Assembly: GCA_026168455.1 (NCBI GenBank)
Contig: CM047426.1
Span: 49,113,589 to 49,177,588, forward strand
Direction of reading: 5' to 3'
DNA from: Theocolax elegans
Lineage: Eukaryota > Arthropoda > Insecta > Hymenoptera > Cerocephalidae
Length of the DNA stretch: 64,000 bases
Position 1 is the stretch's first letter. Each line of letters begins with the position of its first letter. Made by a program: the position numbers and the translations under genes. Below are positions 54,794 to 64,000 of the stretch, in pieces. Under the pieces are notes generated by a model. That model searched no databases. It saw only the letters and a list, made by a program, of their open reading frames with translations, and was not told the origin of the DNA.

Positions 54794-56340
54794 TCATATA
54801 TAATGGCAATAGAAAGTACTAAAATTTTAAGAATAATGTTTTATTTCTTAACTACGTATAATATATCATTCTTATAAAGACTCTCCCATTTGAAAGGAAA
54901 CCACCCAAATATCTCGAAAACAATGCGTTCTAAGCAAAGTCACAAGGTGGCGCTTTTTTCTTTTCGTTGCTCTCGCATAATAAACATCAAAATACGTTAG
55001 AGAGAGAAGGAAAAAAAGCGCCAACTGGTCACTCTAGTTCTGAGATGAAATGATCTAAAAAAAGTGGTAGGTAATCGCAGGACACAAGCAACAGTGATTT
55101 AAGTTTATCCTTCAGATTGATTTTTAAGGTCAAATAGAAATGCGCTTCAGTTTTTTTTATGGGTACCCATTTTGTTTATTACGGATTCATATTCCCCACA
55201 GTAAAAAGATACGTAAGTTGTTTTGATATTTTTTTTAATGTGCCTCTCTCTTGCTGAAGGTGTGTAACACCACAGTTAGGTAGCGGAATCAATAATTACT
55301 CAATTTAACGACGCAGATAGACGATCAACAACTAAATTTAATACCATAGATAGATTACCTGACCAATAAATACATAACCTAATACTACAATTAGGTGCTC
55401 TACCCAATAGCCATTCAAGATCACGTTACGGTAAATTAGGCTACTGAATAATATAATACGATCCTGAAGTTAGTTTATCTGATTATTCAGAATCGGTTAT
55501 AACGTAACTTCGTACCACAATGGGGTAGCAGAGTCTACTTAACCAATGAATGCAAGGTGGGAACGTCGAACTGCTCAAGACAATTTACTTAAGTAAATTA
55601 TAAGTTTAGAAGTTTAACTTGTATTAAGATACTCTTAGTATTTGAGAAATACGATCTCAAACATAACCGCTTTTAGTGAAGAGGCAACAGCGATTTAATT
55701 GTGAAAACTAGACAATTTTCTAACAAATACAATGCAGACACACAGTTCCATGTTATTAGTAAAATTTGGAACTCAATAAAACATTGGCTCCGTTCATTCG
55801 TTCTTACGATACCGAAATTTAAGTTTATCATTATTTCGATTCCATAATATTGTCTTGTGCGTCCGGGACAGGGACTGTCTGCGCCCCACTGATGAGTTCT
55901 GGCGGACGGTCCCAAGACGATACACATAGACTTAAAATTTCTTTTTTTCTTATTTAAAATATTTTCAAATGTATAACTTAGTATCTTATTTGCTTCTTCT
56001 TTCTCCTTATGGTTTATGTCTGGCGGCTTGTGGCCTTCATAATGTTGCCCTCGGGATCGATAGGCGACGAATTGTCGTGTCTTTTCGAGCGAACAACTTG
56101 GAGTTCTTAGAGTCGTTAGACATTAGCTTAAGAAGACCGACAAAATTTCTATATTAATTTAAAAAATTCATAATATATCTTATACCAGCGTATATTTGTC
56201 TTTGGGCTTCCTTAGCACAATCTCAGACTCACAACAATAAAAAAATAAAATGAACAACTTACTCGCATTTCGCTAAGTTTAAATTTTACCAGAGGTATTA
56301 AAAAATTAATTGAATTAGAAAAAAATTAATTAGTAATTAA
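54794..56340. other. Mixed non-coding sequence
   Basis: No supported gene. An imperfect hairpin with AAGGTGGCGCTTTTTTC and AAAAAAAGCGCCAAC arms lies at about 54945-55030. From 55260 to 55560 loosely repeated phrases of the type ACCACAATGGGGTAGC / CACAGTTAGGTAGCGG occur several times. A GC-rich foldable segment is at about 55848-55925 (TGTCTTG...CAAGACGA). Confidence 0.4.
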
Positions 56341-56341
56341 T

Positions 56342-56473
56342 ATACGAGTAAGTTGCTAATTAAGAGGGTTTTGTGCAATATTTGAATAAATATTGAGTAA
56401 CACAAATTGGCTCGGAGAGACCGAATAGTATATACTTTCTAATAAACACATGCCAAGCAATTTAGAGTCAAAG
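56342..56473 (+). repeat. Direct repeat, left copy, flanking the tRNA-like unit
   Basis: GAGTAAGTTGCTAATTAAGA through AACACATGCC is repeated with few changes at 56728-56858, about 385 bp downstream. Both copies contain GGCTCGGAGAGACCGAATA. Confidence 0.85.
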
Positions 56474-56579
56474 TTTAAAAATACAATGCTAAGGTTGAAA
56501 TTTGATAAGCGGGGAGGGGATATGTCTAAAGGAAATATCGAGAAATAAAGACTTCAGGAAACTAGTTGCGTGGAATCGT

Positions 56580-56652
56580 GTTCCCGGTAGCCAAGTGATA
56601 AAGCAACTGCCCGGTGAGCAGGAGACCGTCGGTTCGATCCCGACCTGGGGAC
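56580..56652 (+). tRNA. tRNA-like Pol III unit (probably SINE or pseudo-tRNA)
   Basis: 73 nt with a 7-bp acceptor (GTTCCCG with TGGGGAC, some G-T pairs) and a perfect T arm (GTCGG-TTCGATC-CCGAC). The anticodon stem has 4 bp (CTGC/GCAG) around the loop CCGGTGA. Box A (TAGCCAAGTGAT) and box B (GGTTCGATCCC) fit Pol III promoters, and a T run follows at 56658. The D stem is poor and position 33 is not T, so a working tRNA is unlikely. The loop would place GGT at the anticodon. Lying between direct repeats it looks like the head of a SINE. Confidence 0.5.
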
Positions 56653-56727
56653 GTTGATTTTTTTCTTTCTCGATCTTTCCTTAATTAATTTTCTACTACC
56701 TTTGGTAACATTTAAAACTTAACGATA

Positions 56728-56858
56728 TGCGAGTAAGTTGCTAATAAAGAGGGTTTTGTGCAATATTTGAATAAATATTGAGTAACACAAATTGGCTCGG
56801 AAAGACCGAATAATATATACTTTCTCATAAACACATGCCCGAGCGATTTAGAGTCACA
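56728..56858 (+). repeat. Direct repeat, right copy
   Basis: Second copy of 56342-56473. It starts GCGAGTAAGTTGCTAATAAA and ends ACACATGCCCGAGCGATTTA. Confidence 0.85.
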
Positions 56859-56873
56859 ATTTGAAAAATTATT

Positions 56874-57163
56874 ATTATTATTATTCAGCAATACATTGTT
56901 TGAATTTCACAAACTTGTCACTGTCACGTAATCATATTACTCATTATAATCTCAGATCTGATTCATTTATATATTTTGTTTTAAATACGGATATTCAGTT
57001 ATTGTAATAATAATGTTAATAGATTTATAGTAATCCTTCAAATTAGTATCATAATTCTTAAAGTGGTTGTAAAATTAAAATCTAGAATATTTTTCTACCA
57101 CTTCAAGGTAAGGAAAGTTCGAGCACTTTTCCCAAATATTTTGCTCAAAAGTGGTCTTAATGG
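56874..57163. mobile_element. Foldback Y, truncated and diverged copy 3
   Basis: Matches the centre and part of one arm of foldback Y (ATTCAGCAATACATTGTTTG, GTAATCCTTCAAATTAGTAT, CACTTTTCCCAAATATTTTG), with more substitutions than copies 1 and 2. It stops where the LTR at 57164 begins, so the LTR inserted into it. Confidence 0.8.
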
Positions 57164-60100
57164 TGTCACGTCCAGACTTGTACTACCTACTATAAAAATG
57201 TTACAAGAAGGCAAATGGTTAATAAACCATTCGCGTTACTTTCGCTCTTGTTTGACTAGGACTAGCCTTACGTCTCCGGGAGTAGCGAGCGAAGTTATTT
57301 TGAGAGCAGAGATGTAGGATATAATGTGAGATAATAAAATAATATATTTTTTTATTCATATTAATCATGCATTATTTATTTAAATTTGTTAACATAATAA
57401 TAAACTGTTTTCTTTTAAATGAACATGTGTAACTAAATTATTCTAGCTTTTTAATGGACAAAGACACACATAAAATTACACTATTTTATTAACAATTGCA
57501 TAAAATTATTTAAGTCAAATAACAATTTTACTTCTGATTAAATAAACAATTGTACGGCGAACACGTTAACAAATTATAGGATGAAATATACACAATGTTA
57601 TTTTATTATAAACATTAATAATTAATAATCGAGAAAAGAATTATTATAAATAAATGCAGTTTACATTAAAAATTGTTGCCGTTAAAAACATGAATTATTG
57701 TCAATAAAATGCAATTCAACCAATAAATATTGCAAATAAAATGCAATGCAAAAAAGAATTATTATAAATAAATTGCAGTTCCAAATAATAATTGTTGTAA
57801 GAGAAAACGGTTGGTTCAGTAATTGAAATAACATAAAATATCAGGTTTGCCTTTACGAATATTACAAGCGTATAGATAGCCGAAAAGAATATACCTTAAG
57901 TACCCAAATATGTATAGATATATGTATGTATATATATATATATATATGGGTGGTTCTCTGTGACATCGAAGATGAAAAAAATAAATATTGCTATAACTGT
58001 GGGAATATGTTTTAGAGGTATCCAGTAGTTCTCCTGAATTTTTTCAGATTTTTTCTGGGCCATTATTTTAAGTTACAGAGAGTCAAAGTTGACATTTTAG
58101 CACTTTTTTGCATTATATGCCCATTTTCATGAATTTTTAGCTCCCAGGGGATGCATTTTTCACTAAAAACATAACTATGACTTTTTTTGTAAAATTTTCC
58201 GAACTTTTCATTAAAAATACTTTTAAAGACATAAATGTATGCTGTCACACTCTTGTAAGCCATTTAAACCTTAAATAGTGCAAATCAGCAATTCTGCTCC
58301 GGACTCTGGTAACCTAATACTGTCTAAAAGATGTCTTTTTATAGTCAGAGACTGCCTAAAAATTTCCAGAGTGGGTCTAAATCATTAAGATCACTTATGG
58401 TCTAAATATCCGGGAAAAGTGCCCGAAATATTAATAGAAATGTATATTTGTTGCCTTATAACGATGAATCTAGTAGCATGATCATTGCAAAAAAATTTAT
58501 GCACTTACCTTGGAATGGTAGAAAAGTATCTCCACTTGTTTCAGTATCCATCTAATCCCCTGTAAGCTGCTAAAAATACAAATATTATTATAAAATTATA
58601 AAAAATTATTTTTTAAACATTTATAATGCTGGATTTTTAGTTTTACATCCCTTACAAGAATTATAATACTAATCTGAAGGATTACTATAAAAGTATCAAC
58701 ATTATTATTATTATTATTCAGCAATACATTGTTTAGATTTCACAAACTTGTCACTGTCACGTTATCATATTATTCATTATAATTATATATCCGATTTATT
58801 TATATATCTTTTGTATTAAATACGTATATTCAGTTATTGTAATAATGATGTTTATATATTTATAGTAATCCTTCAGATTAGTATTATAATTCTTGTAAGG
58901 GATGTAAAACTAAAAATCCAGCATTATAAATGTTTAAAAAATAATTTTTTATAATTTTATAATAATATTTGTATTTTTAGCAGCTTACAGGGGATTAGAT
59001 GGATACTGAAACAAGTGGAGATACTTTTCTACCATTCCAAGGTAAGTGCATAAATTTTTTTGCAATGATCATGCTACTAGATTCATCGTTATAAGGCAAC
59101 AAATATACATTTCTATTAATATTTCGGGCACTTTTCCCGGATATTTAGACCATAAGTGATCTTAATGATTTAGACCCACTCTGGAAATTTTTAGGCAGTC
59201 TCTGACTATAAAAAGACATCTTTTAGACAGTATTAGGTTACCAGAGTCCGGAGCAGAATTGCTGATTTTCACTATTTAAGGTTTAAATGGCTTACAAGAG
59301 TGTGACAGCATACATTTATGTCTTTAAAAGTATTTTTAATGAAAAGTTCGGAAAATTTTACAAAAAAAGTCATAGTTATGTTTTTAGTGAAAAATGCATC
59401 CCCTGGGAGCTAAAAATTCATGAAAATGGGCATATAATGCAAAAAAGTGCTAAAATGTCAACTTTGACTCTCTGTAACTTAAAATAATGGCCCAGAAAAA
59501 ATCTGAAAAAATTCAGGAGAACTACTGGATACCTCTAAAACATATTCCCACAGTTATAGCAATATTTATTTTTTTCATCTTCGATGTCACAGAGAACCAC
59601 CCATATATATATATATATATATATAAACACACACACGGTGAGGAACGAAGGTTCGCCTCGAACGTAGATAGCGGTGTTAAATGTCTTGATAATGTCCTGC
59701 TTTCGAAGTCTGATGATTGCCTGATGTTCAAGTCCTAGTTCCTCGACTAAGGCTTGTAGATACCAACGATGCGTCTCGATTGCCGAATACGAGATCTTTC
59801 TTGATTTTGAATGCGTTTTTCTTTAAAGTCCGAGTAGCAGAGCCACGCCCTCGGATAAAAATCAAAGAGTTGACTGGCGGAGCTTCGCCTTACGAAAGCT
59901 TTAGACGAAAAACTAGGAGTGGCTGTGTCTGTTCTGGGTCCTCTTTATATACCCTAAAAATTTATGCATCTATCTTTGTCTTACGCTTTGCTTTAGATGG
60001 AAATTGCGTAAGTAGTTCTCGATTTTTTTGTGCTTGCACCCGATTGGACCGTTAGATGTGCGTGATCAAAAATTATTGAATTTCATGTATTTTCTGTATC

Positions 60101-60530
60101 GCTTCGTAGTTAATTCGGAGAATTTGACATTACCCAAAAAACGGCTTAATTTATTACTTCCTTCTAATTCTCGAGTTTTATAGTCCATGTTTCCCATCGC
60201 CGGCTCTTCTCCGAGCATTGTTTTTATAGTGCAGTACAAAAAAAACTCTTGCGCAACCCTTCGTTTCGATCTCACTATCGGCGACTGTGCTTATATGCGT
60301 ATTGGCTTTGAATAATATCTTCAACTCTACTTATCAGTATCTTTTTTGTTTGAAATACTCGTAAATTAATCTGTCCCTTAGCTCTATAAATTATATTTTA
60401 TATTACTGCATTTACTTAGAATCATTCTTTATCAACCTTATTTTGTTCGTCTTCTACCCCATAATTTTATTCAAAACTACGCAGTACTTTTTACGAAAAA
60501 CAATAATATAATTTTTGTCGGGATGCGACA
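57164..60530 (-). repeat. Second copy of the long LTR, minus strand, interrupted by foldback Y copy 2
   Basis: On the minus strand it begins TGTCGCATCC (60530) and ends GGACGTGACA (57164), an inverted terminal pair matching at 9 of 10 bases. Two blocks align with the LTR at 29-32 kb; foldback Y replaces foldback X in the shared TA tract. A C run just outside (G run on the minus strand, 60534-60552) is placed like a polypurine tract, so this is a 3' LTR whose upstream body is mostly missing. Confidence 0.82.
57948..59602. mobile_element. Foldback element Y, copy 2 (1655 bp)
   Basis: GGGTGGTTCTCTGTGACATC...GATGTCACAGAGAACCACCC, the same length as copy 1 but with its centre in the opposite orientation. 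Flanks are TA repeats belonging to the LTR. It carries the same 66-codon frames in both arms (58063-58263 minus, 59287-59487 plus). Confidence 0.92.
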
Positions 60531-60533
60531 ACT

Positions 60534-60552
60534 CCCCCCCCCCCCCCCCCCC
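60534..60552 (-). other. Polypurine tract candidate (19 G on minus strand)
   Basis: Nineteen consecutive C on the plus strand (G on the minus) lie three bases from the LTR start, where the plus-strand primer tract belongs. The run is unusually pure and may have expanded by slippage. Confidence 0.65.
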
Positions 60553-60793
60553 GTTTTAAAAACGACGCCCTCGTCGCTGATCAGTATTATTATTATATTA
60601 ATATTTCTCTTAACATAGATATCATACTTAAGTTTAAATTATAAACATTATTTCGATTAATTCTTTTTTCCTTATGGCAAATTTTATTACAATTATTTAT
60701 TACGTAGTTCAACTTTGCATACTTCTATTACATTATTTCAATCGGTTTAACAGTATTGACATAATTCACCTATAAAAATAGATACTTAATAAA
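60553..60793 (-). other. Residual internal 3' region of the retroelement
   Basis: AT-rich, no ORF. Directly upstream (minus strand) of the polypurine tract, so presumably the last part of the element body. It is cut at 60794 by another LTR. Confidence 0.4.
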
Positions 60794-62160
60794 TGTGATA
60801 TAGCGATTACACGCTAATCACATACACACGTAAACCCGTGTATATATATGTGAGAGGAGAGGTAAGTGAGGCGACAAGAGTCGCGCACGCGGTAAATCGC
60901 GCGATCGGAGGAAAAGGTAAGGAGAGAGAAAAGGATAAACGAAATGAAAATCGAAAATAGATCATCTCGCGTACTAGTGCGCGAGCATACATATAGATAA
61001 TGGGCGTAACAAGAAGCCCGAAAAGTGATAAGGAAAGGGAAAGCAGGACTTCCGAGCCACCGGCAACGACTAGCGAGACTCTCTCTCGCCGCGAGTCCCT
61101 TGGACACCGGACGGTAAAATTTGAATCGTTCCGCGGCCAGTGCCAAGAGGAAGTTCTGTGTATTCCTCCAAGCCAACAAATGGACAGCTCCAACACCTGG
61201 ACGACGTCCCAGAGAGCAACGACGAGGTAGCGGGTCTACACGCCAACCCAGCCGAAGCAGAGAACCTGAGGGCCAGCACGAGAAGCCCCGAGGTCTACAG
61301 CGAGCCGAGATCAGCGGTGCTTGCCACGCGCCAGTAAGCCACTTCCGGTGCCCACGCCGATCAACGAAAAGTAAGCTCGTTCTTATGTAAATTTTCGTGG
61401 GAGATCTCCGCGCTTTCCAGTTCGAACGGAAGCGCGTCGATTGACGAATCCTTCTCTCTCTCTCTCTCTCTCTCTCTCTTCGCACTACGTGCAACGTAAA
61501 AGCACGTTTATTTAATTGTAAAGTTAATTCGAATACGAATATATATACTCCTGGCCAATCGCTTAGCGACCCTCAGTCGGAAATAGGAAATACTTACGCG
61601 AGCCATTTAACATCCGAGCGAATACGATTAAAAAAAAACGAATAAATCGTTACTCTTCTTTTAAAACCGAATAAACATCTCAATTTTTTAAATTAGATTT
61701 AAGTTAATAATTGAAATAAATTAACAGCCGGTTAATGCTTTTACCGTGCCGAAAGTTAATTAAAGCTCGATATTTTTCATTTAATTTAAATGTGACCTCG
61801 TTATTCGTACTTGTCTAAATTTGCATGCTACCAAGTTAAAGAGAATAAAGAAACAAGGAAATCGCTCGTAAGTATTTTTCGAAAACCAAGCGAAAACAAG
61901 GCTCAACGAAGGATCCCGCCACTCTCCGCGGTCCCTCTTTCCTCGAATGGAAAGAGAGGAGACATCAGCTGAGTAAGTCGCGGTCGAATCCTCGGAAGCG
62001 GCGAAGCGCTCACGCGTCACCCGTTTCCCCAGGTCTCTCCCAGAGACCGTGTGCATGTAGACGGTTTTCCCGGGGAATCTATCGGCTTGGGATAGATTAG
62101 AACGGTGATAAAGTAGAATTTACGGAAAACTGATCCCACGTGGGAACCGACTACATCACA
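60794..62160 (+). repeat. LTR of a further retroelement (about 1.37 kb), plus strand
   Basis: Starts TGTGATATAG and ends CTACATCACA (an inverted pair with one mismatch) and is followed after one base by a primer-binding site. The middle (60860-61500) is relatively GC-rich with a TC run at 61450-61480. ORFs inside are overlapping on both strands and not convincing. It lies inside the residual body of the previous element. Confidence 0.75.
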
Positions 62161-62161
62161 A

Positions 62162-62179
62162 TGGCGCCCAACGTGAGGG
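62162..62179 (+). other. Primer-binding site for lysine tRNA, plus strand
   Basis: TGGCGCCCAACGTGAGGG, nearly the same as the site at 8325-8342 on the other strand (one base inserted or changed near the 3' end). It marks 60794-62160 as a 5' LTR. Confidence 0.8.
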
Positions 62180-63721
62180 GTAAATTAATAAAAAAAGGTT
62201 TTATTATTACAATTTTTATTCAAGACATTCCCAAAAATTGTATAATTATTATTAAATGTGTTTTTTGTAGATTAAAAATTTATTTATCTTTAGTTTTTAC
62301 TCCTAATTTTTAGTATACATCAAGTCATGTTAAAAATATATGTTATTAGTGTTTTTTTGTTCTCGTAGCCACATCTTTTTTTACAAAATTTACAATTTTC
62401 TTCGATAATATTTGAATGCTTACATATATATTTTCTAAAAAGTGAAAGAAAATAGTTAGATATTAGTTTACTTTTTTTTACATTAATTCAATTAATTATT
62501 CTACTATTACGAATTGTTGAAGAGAAAAAAAAAATTTCTTTTTCTTGTGTAATACAAATTCTCCCTTCAATGTGAACATTGTTAATACATCCTATCTTAA
62601 TAATATATTTATATATATTTTTATAAAAGGATTAGGAGTGAAGAAAACTAAATTTTCTTCGCTTTCCCTCCCCACCAAAATAAAACGAGCACATAATTAT
62701 TTGACTTTTTTTTTGTTTAGAATTTTCTTTTCAGCCATTATAAACAAAGATTCACTTATAATATAATATATAATTGAGAAATAGTTAATTCAGTTTCACA
62801 AGAAAAAGATACAATCGATACAAATGAAAAAATAAAATGAGCAATACATAAGTGACAGTGCGAAAATAAAAGAGGCTAAGTAGGCCCATGTAGATCCATG
62901 CTCCTATATCTTGGGAGAAAGAGTAGACTACCCTGAATAAACGGTACGACGGAATAACCCAAGCAGTTACGGAACTGCCCGATGCTTGTGCATCATCGAA
63001 TTATGGCAGCAACGTTCGTTTTTTATTCACTTAATTTCATTATGTTTCACGTTAAAATGACTAATTTACACTCTTTTTATTTTTATATTTAGAGGAATAG
63101 TTTAGCTATTCGTCATTTTCTTGATTTTATTCAAACTAACAACTGCAGAAACTTATTTGTTATGTTCAAGTAAATAAAGAAAAATCGTTTGAATTTGTTT
63201 ACTTGTTAATTCCAAAAGAAAGAAAATTAATTTTGAATTATAATTAAATGAATACACAAGAATTTTACTACTAATTATATTATTTTTGTATTTTTTTTCT
63301 ACATATTGTATTATTGGTAATGTAAATTTGCAAAAAATATTAATTATGTGTATCAATTATTATTGTATATCCTGAATCGTTTTCTAAATTTAAAAATTTA
63401 TTTGTTATGTACGTTTTTTTTTATATCATTTGAAACAATTAGCATACCTATTGTTTATAAATAAGAGGAAAATCTTGTAATGTGCCTGTCTTAGGTTTTA
63501 TATTATTAGTTCTATATAAAAATTAAATAATCGTATGGAATTAATTGTATGAAAATAAATGTTTTTATTTTTTTAAAAACCTTTTTTTACATATATATTG
63601 TTTGTTTAAATCATTACTTATGAACATTGTATTAGATTGAACACTAGTATGACTACATTGGCATAAACACTGAATTGTACAATTTTATTATTATTATTTT
63701 TATTAATAGTTGAATTTTGAA
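62180..63721 (+). other. AT-rich sequence after the primer site, no gene recognised
   Basis: If this is the internal region, it lacks a recognisable gag. A less AT-rich patch at about 62880-63010 (AGCAGTTACGGAACTGCC, ATGCTTGTGCATCATCG) has short hairpin potential and may be leader RNA. I see nothing else. Confidence 0.4.
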
Positions 63722-64000
63722 CTTTATCCACAAAATTAACTAATTAATCGAATTTGCTGCATTTTTTTATTAAAATCAATATTAGAAATATTCTTATACT
63801 TTGAATTTGAATCGATGATTTTAACCGACATGTGTATTGATACTATTTGTGAGTTTACTTTATTTAATTACTTTAATTAATAAAGTTTTCAACTTTTTTT
63901 TTAATAATTAATTTTGATAAAATGTTTCTTATCCCTTCTCTTCTCGTTTCTTTGCAATCGTTATTTTGTTGTACAGAATCTCCCATGTCCATTGAGCCTA
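63722..64000 (-). repeat. Inverted copy of 38441-38700, running off the window
   Basis: The reverse complement of the window end (TAGGCTCAATGGACATGGGA...) aligns with 38441 onward for about 280 bases, including CTGTACAACAAAATAACGAT and TAAAAAAATGCAGCAAA. In this copy one frame opens with ATG (MDMGDSVQQNND) but soon stops. The similarity may continue past the window edge. Confidence 0.8.

Noticed and set aside
55895..55930. Hammerhead ribozyme at CTGATGAG
   Set aside because: No GAAA and no matching stem II downstream; the rest of the core is absent.
59690..59725. Hammerhead ribozyme at TCTGATGATTGCCTGATG
   Set aside because: The neighbouring sequence lacks stem II and GAAA; chance match inside the LTR.
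60807..61494. Overlapping ORFs of 129 and 226 codons
   Set aside because: Antisense to the LTR and mutually overlapping; no domain and no conservation evidence.

Overview
This window is an AT-rich, repeat-dominated stretch of an animal genome. It is almost certainly an arthropod and probably an insect: the primer-binding sites match the 3' end of an insect-type lysine tRNA, and Ty3/Gypsy, CR1-like LINE, DIRS and piggyBac elements occur together. A hymenopteran is my guess, not a demonstrated fact. I recognise no confident host protein-coding gene. Nearly everything readable is mobile or virus-derived, often nested several layers deep.

Layout. 1-9889: a Ty3/Gypsy retrotransposon on the minus strand, almost complete (gag, a GGGAAAC frameshift site, pol with a single in-frame TGA, and an unusual third ORF with zinc knuckles where env would normally lie). 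9893-19620: an old LINE reverse-transcriptase fossil, split by a hairpin element and then by a DIRS-type tyrosine-recombinase retrotransposon (13966-18862) that keeps inverted terminal repeats and the internal complementary region. 19762-21416: a 1655-bp foldback element with about 750-bp arms; a second copy of identical length lies at 57948-59602. 21767-26650: an AACGTT motif array followed by a CR1-like LINE with a PHD-like finger in ORF1. 26867-29170: short tandem repeats and a decayed piggyBac transposase.

29173-47852 is the most interesting part. A long LTR, itself invaded by a foldback, is followed by a decayed gag-pol (reverse-transcriptase core deleted) and a zinc-binding ORF. Next comes a nucleosome-length dimeric satellite (336 bp, about 8 copies) containing a solo LTR with a 4-bp target duplication. 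After the satellite lie an envelope-like (baculovirus F / errantivirus type) pseudogene and an acidic ORF. That ORF is split by a 984-bp palindromic element whose two arms carry hammerhead-ribozyme-like motifs. Last is a small intact BIR+RING gene, an inhibitor-of-apoptosis homologue. Whether gag-pol, env and the IAP gene were once one retrovirus-like element or adjacent insertions cannot be settled here, but an env plus IAP module is unusual.

48300-64000: microsatellites, LINE fragments, a TTAA-flanked palindromic MITE pair, a tRNA-like Pol III unit between direct repeats, a second copy of the long LTR (minus strand, carrying the other foldback at the same internal TA tract), and a further LTR with a lysine-tRNA primer site. 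The last 280 bases are an inverted copy of sequence at 38441-38700.
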